A stretch of DNA of 14,119 nt from Clostridiales bacterium (GTDB lineage Bacteria > Bacillota > Clostridia > Oscillospirales > Acutalibacteraceae), in contig JAJQDK010000098.1 in NCBI GenBank assembly GCA_021202245.1, positions 1 through 14,119 on the forward strand, in the 5' to 3' direction. Under the pieces are notes generated by a model. The model was given only the letters and a program-made list of their open reading frames with translations. It had not been told where the DNA came from and ran no database searches. Made by a program: the position numbers and the translations under genes. This document shows positions 7,555 to 13,836 of this stretch, piece by piece (positions within the stretch are counted from its first letter, which is position 1; each line of letters starts with the position of its first letter).

Positions 7555-7590
7555 AAAAAACAAAGTTTATGCACCGATGTGCATAAACTT
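7555..7590 (-). terminator. First minus-strand terminator after the thioesterase gene
   Basis: AAGTTTATGCAC (7563-7574) and GTGCATAAACTT (7579-7590) form a perfect 12-bp stem closed by a 4-nt loop. In minus-strand reading the stem is followed by TG and six T residues (complement of A7555-7560). The hairpin begins 27 nt after the thioesterase stop codon. Confidence 0.85.
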
Positions 7591-7616
7591 CCGTGATTTG
7601 ACTTTTGTCGGCAAAA

Positions 7617-8330
7617 TTATTCAAATCTGAATCTCGCAAAGCTCACTCGGTCGGCATTGCAAACAGAAACTGTTTTACCATTTTCGTCCTCTTCAATATA
7701 AGGGTAAAGCGTTTGCCCCGGCTTTGCCTGCTTCAAAAACTCGGCGGCAAGGAAGGTGCAGCTTGAACAGCAGCCGGCAGCGCTCATAGCGTATTCCGTA
7801 AGCATCACATTGTTTGCGTGGCGGTTAATGTCAAGCATTTTTTCGTCAACTATGCCTTTGGGCATTGCCGTTGTTTTGGGAGAGTTCGGGTTACACTCGG
7901 CAATTCGCCCGAGCCTGTGCTTCAGCGCAAGGCGTTCTCCGTAATCCTCTTCAAGCCAAACTCCGTCACGGGGAAGAGCAGGCTTTCCCGTATCGGCATC
8001 CACACACACCCACATTGTATCGCCGAGAGCGAGAGTTTTTCCGAATTCGTCAAGCAGGACGAGCTGCTTGTGAGCGATTGATTCTCCACTTGAGTAGATC
8101 CAAGTGCCTATTTTTATTTTATCGCCGCACAAGGGCATTTCGTATGCTTCAATGTGCCATTTCAGAAGAAACCATGTTGTGGGATTTTTGCTGTTCGGAG
8201 TATTTGCCTGTCCCCGTGCCAGAGCGTGAAAATATCCGCAGTCCTGAAAAAGGCGCAGTAAACCGCTCATCGACAGGTGACCTGATTCATCTGTTTCGCT
8301 GAAACGCACACGCGCATCCATTTCGTACAT
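7617..8330 (-). CDS. Acyl-ACP thioesterase, FatA/FatB type
   Basis: This 237-residue enzyme should hydrolyse an acyl thioester on the carrier protein and release a free acid. It has the double hot-dog layout of the plant FatA/bacterial acyl-ACP thioesterase family. The first half contains FSETDESGHLSMSGLLRLFQD (about 10-30); the second contains LDINRHANNVMLTEY (166-180), in which N169 and H171 match the conserved Asn and His of the family's catalytic network. Cysteines at 187, 188 and 191 lie further on, but the usual Cys/acid residue was not assigned. Length is normal for bacterial members. Its ATG overlaps the stop of the upstream flavoprotein gene (TAATG), so the two are translationally coupled. 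It is the last gene of the cluster, followed at once by tandem terminators. Chain-length preference cannot be read from sequence. Confidence 0.88.
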   Translation of the reverse strand: MYEMDARVRFSETDESGHLSMSGLLRLFQDCGYFHALARGQANTPNSKNPTTWFLLKWHIEAYEMPLCGDKIKIGTWIYSSGESIAHKQLVLLDEFGKTLALGDTMWVCVDADTGKPALPRDGVWLEEDYGERLALKHRLGRIAECNPNSPKTTAMPKGIVDEKMLDINRHANNVMLTEYAMSAAGCCSSCTFLAAEFLKQAKPGQTLYPYIEEDENGKTVSVCNADRVSFARFRFE

Positions 8331-9112
8331 TATTCAGGGTCCTTTCCGTTGTCGCCGGCAGCTTTTTCACCGTTCAGATAATTGGTGACCAAAAGACTGT
8401 ACCGTCTTTCGTCAAATATCGGCTTGCGCAGAGCTTTTATGGTTTCCTCGGAAATCACACTGTTTTCGGCAAATTCAATTCCTGCATCGGCATATTTTTC
8501 AAGAAATACATTTGTGCGCTCGTTAAAGTGCGGAGAAGCATATATATTTCCCTGGGGACACAGAATAGCCTGATAGTTTTCCGTTCCGAAAATGCAGTCG
8601 TATTCTTTCAGCAGCGCGTCATAGGTCAATTCTGTTTGTGTAAATCCGCAGCTGGAAATCAGCAGGCAGCGCTTGCCGCTCATATCATAGCGCGGTTCGT
8701 GAAATGGCTTGCCCTCAACAGGAACTTCACCGCAGTACGGCAGCAGCATACTTAATAAACGGTCGGTCATTTGCTTAACCGTTCCCGGCATACCGAAAAA
8801 GTATATGGGGTGACTGTCAATGATAACGTCTGCCTCAAGTATTTTCTGCTTAAGCTGCGGAATATCATCGTCCGTAATAACACACTCGCCGTCCGTTCGT
8901 CCCCAACAGGACAAGCATCCCATACACGGCTTAATATTCAGCTCATATATATTGACAATTTCAATATCACATTTTCTGCGGCTTTCAACGCCTTTTAAAA
9001 ACGCATTTGTCACACGCATTGTACTGCTTGAATTTCGGCGCGGACTTCCGTTAAGCACGAGTATCCTTTTCGCTTCGTCTTTTTCCCAAGCGAAGCCCTT
9101 TTTATTATCCAT
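8330..9112 (-). CDS. NAD(P)H-dependent flavodoxin-fold oxidoreductase with Cys cluster motif
   Basis: This 260-residue protein is of the NADPH-dependent FMN reductase/iron-sulfur flavoprotein group. An N-terminal beta strand leads to the FMN phosphate loop GSPRRNSSS (22-30). CMGCLSCW follows at 63-70; with C77 this gives C-X2-C-X2-C-X7-C, the compact spacing described for iron-sulfur flavoproteins (Isf). A second flavin-contact region, SHPIYFFGMPGTVKQMTDRL (100-119), is typical. Many clostridial relatives are annotated simply as flavodoxin family protein. GGAGG lies 7 nt upstream of the ATG. The gene starts 21 nt after the FabZ stop and overlaps the thioesterase start, so it belongs to the operon. 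It could supply a redox step to the acyl product or handle electrons elsewhere. It shows no likeness to known enoyl-ACP reductases (FabI, FabK, FabL, FabV). Confidence 0.82.
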   Translation of the reverse strand: MDNKKGFAWEKDEAKRILVLNGSPRRNSSSTMRVTNAFLKGVESRRKCDIEIVNIYELNIKPCMGCLSCWGRTDGECVITDDDIPQLKQKILEADVIIDSHPIYFFGMPGTVKQMTDRLLSMLLPYCGEVPVEGKPFHEPRYDMSGKRCLLISSCGFTQTELTYDALLKEYDCIFGTENYQAILCPQGNIYASPHFNERTNVFLEKYADAGIEFAENSVISEETIKALRKPIFDERRYSLLVTNYLNGEKAAGDNGKDPE

Positions 9113-9133
9113 TTATAACCTCCGTTGTATACC

Positions 9134-9586
9134 TTATTCCCCGGAATTTCCGTAAACCGATTCCTTTGGTATGGCTGTAAATGTCATATTTCCCTTTGCC
9201 CGAACACTGCCCTCAACGCAAACAGCTGCTTCAAATGAAGTAAGCGTTCCGGCGGCACGTGTTTTTTTAACGCTTATGTTCAGCGTATCTCCGGGAATAA
9301 CGGGCTTTATAAATTTAAAGTTATCCACCTTCAAAAGCACATAGAGCAGATTGTCGTCCTTTTCTCCGTCAATTACAAGCGAGCAAAGCTGAGCGCAGCT
9401 TTCAATGACAAGAACGCCCGGCATAATAGGAGCATCGGGAAAGTGACCGGTAAAATACGGCTCGTTTATCGAAACGTTTTTAATTCCCGACGCACTTTCG
9501 CCGGGATTAAGCTCGGTGACCCGCTCAATCATCTGAAAGGGCGGGCGCTGCTTGATGCGTTTGTTTATATCCACAATATTCATCAT
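9134..9586 (-). CDS. fabZ: 3-hydroxyacyl-ACP dehydratase, FabZ-like
   Basis: This 150-residue hot-dog enzyme removes water from 3-hydroxyacyl-ACP to give the trans-2-enoyl-ACP. The catalytic His48 lies in GHFPDAPIMPGVLVIE, with Glu62 fourteen residues later, the same spacing as His54/Glu68 of E. coli FabZ. PPFQMIERV near the N-terminus is also typical. Length is normal. The ATG at 9586 overlaps the FabG stop by 4 nt (ATGA); a second ATG follows immediately, so the start could be one codon later. Position inside a ketosynthase-FabG-FabZ run suggests it serves this dedicated pathway, although it could also feed ordinary fatty acid synthesis. The symbol is by family; a chromosomal fabZ elsewhere in the genome is likely. 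Confidence 0.92.
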   Translation of the reverse strand: MMNIVDINKRIKQRPPFQMIERVTELNPGESASGIKNVSINEPYFTGHFPDAPIMPGVLVIESCAQLCSLVIDGEKDDNLLYVLLKVDNFKFIKPVIPGDTLNISVKKTRAAGTLTSFEAAVCVEGSVRAKGNMTFTAIPKESVYGNSGE

Positions 9587-10314
9587 AACGAAAGTCCTCC
9601 GTCAAGAACAAGTGTCTGTCCCGTCATATATTTGCAGCTGTCACTGCAAAGCATTGAAACAACCGAGGCTATATCCTCAACATTTCCGAACCGTCCGAGA
9701 GGTATCGCCTTCAAGTATTCCTCACGCTTTTCAGGCGGCAGGGCATCAATCATTTCCGTTTCAATAAAGCCGGGGGCAACAGCGTTAACTCTGATTCCGT
9801 AGGGAGCAAGCTCCTTTGCCATTGTCTGAGTCATTGAATTAACTGCGCCCTTTGTTGCGCTGTATACGCTTTGACCCGCAATCGCCGTTTTTGAGCTGAC
9901 CGAGGACATATTGATGATTACGCCCGACTTTTTTCGGAACATCTTTAATACCGCCTGCTGAGCACAATAAAAATATCCCTTGATATTGACGTCCAAGCAG
10001 CGGTCAAGTGTTTCGCTGCTGAGCATAAGAAGAAATTCGTCCTTCACAATTCCCGCATTGTTTACCAGCACGTCAATTTGACCGTATTCCGCAGCGATTT
10101 TACGAAACATTTTTTTAACCTCATCGGGGTTTGACACATCCGCACGGCAGAGCATGCCGCTTCCGCCCCTTTCGCAAATGCCGTCAAGGACAGTCTGAGC
10201 CTGTTCCTCGCTGTGACTGTAATTTATAACCACCGTATATCCGTCGTCTGCAAGCCTTTCGGCGCAGGCGCGTCCTATTCCTCTTGAGGCTCCGGTTACA
10301 ACTGCAACTTTCAT
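9583..10314 (-). CDS. fabG: 3-oxoacyl-ACP reductase, FabG-like SDR
   Basis: This 243-residue short-chain dehydrogenase reduces 3-ketoacyl-ACP to the 3-hydroxy form with NADPH. The cofactor loop is TGASRGIG (7-14), NNAG is at 85-88, and the catalytic set N110, S138, Y151 and K155 (YSATK) falls at the same numbers as in E. coli FabG. R11 in the loop and the following basic context favour NADPH. The C-terminus ends in the common VLDGGLSL. It starts 23 nt after the ketosynthase stop with AAAGGA upstream (complement of 10328-10333), and its stop overlaps the FabZ start by 4 nt. The gene order KS-KR-DH without an enoyl reductase is the main hint about the product. Confidence 0.93.
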   Translation of the reverse strand: MKVAVVTGASRGIGRACAERLADDGYTVVINYSHSEEQAQTVLDGICERGGSGMLCRADVSNPDEVKKMFRKIAAEYGQIDVLVNNAGIVKDEFLLMLSSETLDRCLDVNIKGYFYCAQQAVLKMFRKKSGVIINMSSVSSKTAIAGQSVYSATKGAVNSMTQTMAKELAPYGIRVNAVAPGFIETEMIDALPPEKREEYLKAIPLGRFGNVEDIASVVSMLCSDSCKYMTGQTLVLDGGLSL

Positions 10315-10337
10315 ATGTAATAAGCTGTCCTTTCAAT

Positions 10338-12692
10338 TTACTTTGATATGATGACTGCGGTGTATGAACCGCCGGCACCGGAGGAGAGAACAAGCAGCTT
10401 TTCAAGCTTGGAAACGCCGACCTCTCCGAGATTTTCACTCATAACGCTTTCTCCGAGCTTTCCCGACAGCACAAGGGAAGCGTGTGCGGCTGAAAGCGCA
10501 GCGGTTGCCGCTCTGCCTTCTCCCGTTACGGGATGAATATTAAATATCGGCACGGCGCCTAATCTTGAGCCGAAAATGCGATTGAGCGAATTGCTTTCGA
10601 TTATGTCTACTTCATTCAGACCGTCGGCAAAGCCTACCACGCCGTCAATGCTGTCAATATCAAGTCCCGAATCCTCAAGGGCAAGGCTGACGGCTTCGTC
10701 AAGTCCCTCGTCTGAGCCTGTCAGCTCACCGAAATCTACCGGCTTGCACGCCATACCGCAGCCAAGCACCTCCGCATAGGGTTTTGCGCCCCGCTTGTTC
10801 ACGCTTGACTCGCTTTCAAGCACTATTGCAGTGCTGCCGTCCGACAGTCTGAAGCCGTCGCTTTCTCCGTCGGTAAGGCAGCCGAGCTTATTATAAAGCT
10901 CGGTAACTGTGGCGCTGTTTTCATCCGTTCCGGTTGCAAGCACAGCCTTTTCCTGACCACTTCTGATTATATTGACCGCATACGCAATGCTTGCAAGTCC
11001 CGATTGTGTACCGTTTGTCAGAGTTACATTATATCCCTGAATTCCCGAGCAAATGGAAAGATATCCGCCTGCGGCATTATAAACTGTATTCGGAAATTTA
11101 AATGCGCTGCCTGCCGCATTACCTTTTGCTATGAGGTCCTCCTGATAATTGCAGATTGTCGAAATAGGCCCGTCTGAGGTGCCTACCGCAATGCTTATAT
11201 CTGCTGCGTTGTCGTCCGTAACCGAAAGCTCGGCGTCAATCAAGGCACTCATTCCGGATACCGCCTGAAGCTGACTGAATTTATCCAGCTTGCGATAGAA
11301 AGCCATTTTCAAGCCGCAGGCGTCGTAATCCTCACGGCACACAGTACTTTCTGCGCTCACACTTTCAAGCGTTTGGCGCAGCTTGGTTTTTTTCGTATAA
11401 TTATCCACACCGTTTCCTATGGGTGAAACAATACCGATGCCTGTAACAAAAATTCTTTCACGCTCACAGGGAAGCTCAACATTTCCCTTGCTTTTGGAAA
11501 ATATTATGCTTGCATTATTGCCGCCGAAAGCAAAAGAGTTGCTCATAACATTTGTAAGCTCTTTTTTCTTTGCACTGTTCGGACAAAAATCAATTCTGCC
11601 TGCTCTTTCGTTAAGACGGGGCATATCTTCGTCGGAATATCCCACGGTAGGCGGAATAACGCCCTCGGTGAGCGCCTTAATTGAAAATACTGCCTCAACG
11701 GCGCCCGCTGCTCCCAGACAGTGTCCCACCATTCCCTTGGTGGAGCTTACGGATAAATCGTCATTTTCTCCGTCAAAAATTGTATGCAGGGAGAGAAACT
11801 CCGCTTTGTCGTTTTTTGCCGTACCGGTTCCGTGAGCGTTGATATAGCCGACCTCCGACGGAGCTATTCCTGAATTTTCCATTGCACGGCGGATTGCGTG
11901 CATTTGTCCCTTTCCGTCAGGCCGCGGCGCGGTAATATGAAAAGCGTCGCTGCTTACTCCCGAACCGAGCGCCTCACAGTAAATTTCGGCATTTCTTTTC
12001 TTGGCATGCTCGTATGATTCAATAATTATTGCGCCCGAGCCCTCGCCGAGCGTGATACCGCTGCAATGATTAAAGGGTGAGCAGGGATTTTTGTCAAGTG
12101 CGTGCAGAGAAAGAAATCCGGCATAGGGGACAGAGGAGAAGGCGTCCGCTCCGCCGGCAATTACAACATCCGCCTTGCCGGAACGTATGAGATCACAGGC
12201 ATAGGCTATGCTGATTGTTCCTGCGGCGCAGGCATTGGCGATATTTGTGACAACGCCGCCGGCATTATATGTTTTTGCCACCTGATTGGCAATAGCCGAG
12301 ATTGGTATTTTGTTAATGTCCGAAGCAGGCTTGCCGTTCCTGTAATAATGCTCTGCGCTTGCAACTCCGCCTACGCAGCTGCCCATAATGACAGCCGCTT
12401 TTCGGGAACCTCCCAGGTCGTGCAGACCCGCATCCTTCATCGCTTCTCCCGAAGCCTTTATACATAATTTTGAAGCACGATCCATTTTCTCTGCGCCCTC
12501 AACATTGTCAAGGGTGCCGTCGTTTACCTCCGCCGCAAGGCAGGCGTAGCAGTTTTCGGTGTCAACTGCGGAGGTTTCCTTTATGCCGCTCACTCCCTGA
12601 ACGGCGTTTTTCCAACATTCATCCACGTTGTTTCCTATTGAACTGATAAGTCCCAGACCCGTTACAACGCAGCGATTTTTATCTGTAGTCAT
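10338..12692 (-). CDS. Tandem ketosynthase: active KS fused to a chain-length-factor-like KS
   Basis: This 784-residue protein is about twice the length of FabF. Domain 1 (about 6-400) is a FabF-like beta-ketoacyl-ACP synthase with the full active site: C155 in NACAAG, H287 in NAHGTGT, K319 and H324 in STKGMVGHCLGAAGA, plus NSFAFGGNN near its end. Domain 2 (about 411-784) starts again with RIFVTGIGIVSPIGNG and keeps the fold, but lines up with T562 for the Cys (NGTQSG), D690 for the first His (FADG) and E725 for the second (TGEGRAATA). It is therefore probably non-condensing, like the KS-beta/chain length factor of type II polyketide synthases. In those systems KS and CLF are usually separate subunits; fused pairs are known within PUFA synthases. 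A ribosome binding site (AAAGG) precedes the ATG by 8 nt. The stop is 23 nt before FabG. Confidence 0.9.
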   Translation of the reverse strand: MTTDKNRCVVTGLGLISSIGNNVDECWKNAVQGVSGIKETSAVDTENCYACLAAEVNDGTLDNVEGAEKMDRASKLCIKASGEAMKDAGLHDLGGSRKAAVIMGSCVGGVASAEHYYRNGKPASDINKIPISAIANQVAKTYNAGGVVTNIANACAAGTISIAYACDLIRSGKADVVIAGGADAFSSVPYAGFLSLHALDKNPCSPFNHCSGITLGEGSGAIIIESYEHAKKRNAEIYCEALGSGVSSDAFHITAPRPDGKGQMHAIRRAMENSGIAPSEVGYINAHGTGTAKNDKAEFLSLHTIFDGENDDLSVSSTKGMVGHCLGAAGAVEAVFSIKALTEGVIPPTVGYSDEDMPRLNERAGRIDFCPNSAKKKELTNVMSNSFAFGGNNASIIFSKSKGNVELPCERERIFVTGIGIVSPIGNGVDNYTKKTKLRQTLESVSAESTVCREDYDACGLKMAFYRKLDKFSQLQAVSGMSALIDAELSVTDDNAADISIAVGTSDGPISTICNYQEDLIAKGNAAGSAFKFPNTVYNAAGGYLSICSGIQGYNVTLTNGTQSGLASIAYAVNIIRSGQEKAVLATGTDENSATVTELYNKLGCLTDGESDGFRLSDGSTAIVLESESSVNKRGAKPYAEVLGCGMACKPVDFGELTGSDEGLDEAVSLALEDSGLDIDSIDGVVGFADGLNEVDIIESNSLNRIFGSRLGAVPIFNIHPVTGEGRAATAALSAAHASLVLSGKLGESVMSENLGEVGVSKLEKLLVLSSGAGGSYTAVIISK

Positions 12693-12751
12693 AATTCTTG
12701 CCTTTCTGCATATCGGGTCGCATATTTTGACGGGATATGCCGTATTAAATT

Positions 12752-12781
12752 TTTAACCTATTAGCCTCTGCTTAGGTTAAA
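12752..12781 (-). promoter_or_regulatory. Inverted repeat in the ketosynthase promoter region, possible operator
   Basis: TTTAACCTA (12752-12760) is an exact reverse complement of TAGGTTAAA (12773-12781), 12 nt apart, with AGC/GCT complementarity inside. On the minus strand a weak promoter, TTGCTT (12785-12780) and TAATAG (12763-12758) with 16-nt spacing, overlaps it. The element could be a repressor site for the cluster. As RNA it could also fold into a hairpin followed by a short, poor T run, so a second terminator after the ACP gene is the alternative. Confidence 0.4.
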
Positions 12782-12794
12782 GCAATAGCTTTTG

Positions 12795-12830
12795 AAAAAA
12801 ACAGGCGGCATCACAACATAAGATGCCGCC
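12795..12830 (-). terminator. Intrinsic terminator directly after the ACP gene
   Basis: GGCGGCATC (12804-12812) and GATGCCGCC (12822-12830) form a perfect 9-bp GC-rich stem with a 9-nt loop. In minus-strand reading it is followed by TG and seven T residues (complement of A12795-12801). It lies only 6 nt after the ACP stop, so it should end or attenuate transcription before the ketosynthase gene. Confidence 0.85.
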
Positions 12831-12836
12831 GATGTA

Positions 12837-13085
12837 TCAGTCCTGCAAATGCTCTGCAACATAGGCAGTAAGACTTTTGACATTATAAAACGGCTCTTTG
12901 CCGACTCCTGTCATTGAAACTCCGAATTCCTCGTCAATTCCTGCGATAATTTCAAGAGAGTCGATAGAGTCAAGACCTATACCGTCGCTGAAAAGCGGAA
13001 TGTCATCCGTAAGAACCTCTGCGTCAATGCCGAGATTATTGCAGAGAAGCTCCTTGATTTTTGCTGAAATTTCCTGTTCGTTCAT
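12837..13085 (-). CDS. Acyl carrier protein
   Basis: This 82-residue acidic protein is the carrier on which the growing acyl chain would be held. The phosphopantetheine attachment site is S40 in GLDSIDSLE. The sequence is strongly acidic with the four-helix ACP pattern, and PLFSDGIGLDS before the serine is typical. The isoleucine after the serine (DSI rather than the DSL of AcpP) is common in specialised carrier proteins. AAAGGAAA precedes the ATG with good spacing. The gene lies 103 nt downstream of the PlsC-like gene and upstream of the ketosynthase, with a strong terminator right behind it; that placement would let the carrier be made in excess over the enzymes. No phosphopantetheinyl transferase is visible in the window. 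It is probably a dedicated carrier rather than the primary fatty acid ACP, but this is inferred from context. Confidence 0.93.
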   Translation of the reverse strand: MNEQEISAKIKELLCNNLGIDAEVLTDDIPLFSDGIGLDSIDSLEIIAGIDEEFGVSMTGVGKEPFYNVKSLTAYVAEHLQD

Positions 13086-13188
13086 ACTGATTTTCCTTTC
13101 AGATTTATTTAATATATTTGCAGTGAACTGCTAAAATCCGCCGGTTGTGCGGAGAACAGACCTTTTAAAATACGGGCGCTGCCCTAAG
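13086..13188 (-). other. Gap between the PlsC-like and ACP genes
   Basis: This 103-nt stretch has no gene. Reading the minus strand, a small GGGC/GCCC hairpin (13174-13184) is followed by a GTATTTTAAAA stretch, and a CCGC/GCGG hairpin (13138-13152) is followed by ATTTTAG. Both stems are only 4 bp, so they are at most weak attenuators. The A/T-rich part near 13100-13130 may contain a promoter for ACP, but no clear box pair was found. Confidence 0.25.
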
Positions 13189-13836
13189 TCATTTTGTGCT
13201 GACTGCCTTATCGGCAAGCGCAAACACCTCGGCTTCGCATATATCCGATGCCGATTTCAAAATGTTTGAAAGCCGTCCGCTCTTGTTTAGGTCAAGCTTT
13301 AACGGGCTTCCGATAACAAGCTTTTGTCTGCGGAATATTTTGTAATCGCCCGATATTGCCATAGGAATTACCGGAACGTCAAGATGCCTGACAGGCAGCA
13401 AAAATCCCGAATGAAACGGTTCGCGAACTCCGTTTTCCTCACGCTTTCCCTCAGGAAAGATGAGAACGCAATCGCCGTTTTTCAAAGCCGCTTCCGCCTG
13501 CGGCATCCACTCTGCGTCGGCTTCGTTTAGGTTAATCGGAATATATGGCAGACGGCGGAATACTGAGTTGAGAAATTTTTTGTCATACCATTTTCTTGTT
13601 ATAAGTACGTATGTCTTTGTGTGTAACAGCAGTTGCGGAACAAAGAACCCGTCCTTGTGGCTTGTGTGGTTGGCGATGAGTACTGCGCCGTTTTTCATCG
13701 CTTCCCTTGCCTTCAGGTCCGTATACTCAACCTTGGGAAGGTAAATTATGTACATTACAAGCCTTAAGATAAAGGTGAATATATGCACAAGTCCGTTTAG
13801 GACGCCATTGCCGGCTTTTTTAAAAAAACTATTCAT
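13189..13836 (-). CDS. PlsC-like 1-acyl-glycerol-3-phosphate acyltransferase family protein
   Basis: This 215-residue, probably membrane-bound acyltransferase is of the lysophospholipid acyltransferase family, which moves an acyl group from ACP or CoA to a hydroxyl, classically of lysophosphatidic acid. A hydrophobic segment lies at about 13-33. The catalytic HX4D motif is H57-TSHK-D62 within NHTSHKDG, and the acceptor-phosphate motif is FPEG (127-130). PVIPMAISGDY is also family-typical. Its ATG overlaps the stop of the upstream patatin-like gene by 8 nt (ATGAATAG). Its neighbour downstream is an ACP gene, so it may transfer the cluster's product to a lipid, as acyltransferases in aryl-polyene clusters are thought to do. 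An ordinary phospholipid-synthesis role is the alternative. Confidence 0.88.
   Translation of the reverse strand: MNSFFKKAGNGVLNGLVHIFTFILRLVMYIIYLPKVEYTDLKAREAMKNGAVLIANHTSHKDGFFVPQLLLHTKTYVLITRKWYDKKFLNSVFRRLPYIPINLNEADAEWMPQAEAALKNGDCVLIFPEGKREENGVREPFHSGFLLPVRHLDVPVIPMAISGDYKIFRRQKLVIGSPLKLDLNKSGRLSNILKSASDICEAEVFALADKAVSTK

Larger units (their letters stand above)
7510..7626 (-). repeat. Degenerate 39-nt tandem repeat of hairpins
   Basis: Units begin with CTT at 7510, 7549 and 7588, exactly 39 nt apart. The first two units match at 26 of 39 positions by direct count. Each unit carries a hairpin: TTTTGCA/TGCAAAA (7528-7547), TTTATGCAC/GTGCATAAA (7566-7587), and the weaker TTTTG/CAAAA (7603-7616). 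An outer ATTTGA/TCAAAT pair (7596-7601, 7621-7626) reaches into the last codons of the thioesterase gene. The first two act as minus-strand terminators and are listed separately. Confidence 0.55.

Noticed and set aside
7510..7626. CRISPR-like array because of the exact 39-nt period
   Set aside because: Only three diverged units, no distinct spacers between conserved repeats, and no cas genes. The units themselves are terminator hairpins.
8330..9112. Flavoprotein as an enoyl-ACP reductase
   Set aside because: It has the short-chain flavodoxin/FMN reductase fold with GSPRRNSSS, not the TIM-barrel FabK or the SDR-type FabI/FabL/FabV features.
11419..11835. Long plus-strand open frames opposite the ketosynthase gene (also 12102-12467)
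   Set aside because: They lie antisense to highly conserved KS motifs, have no ribosome binding sites, and encode low-complexity sequence. They are shadows of the real gene.
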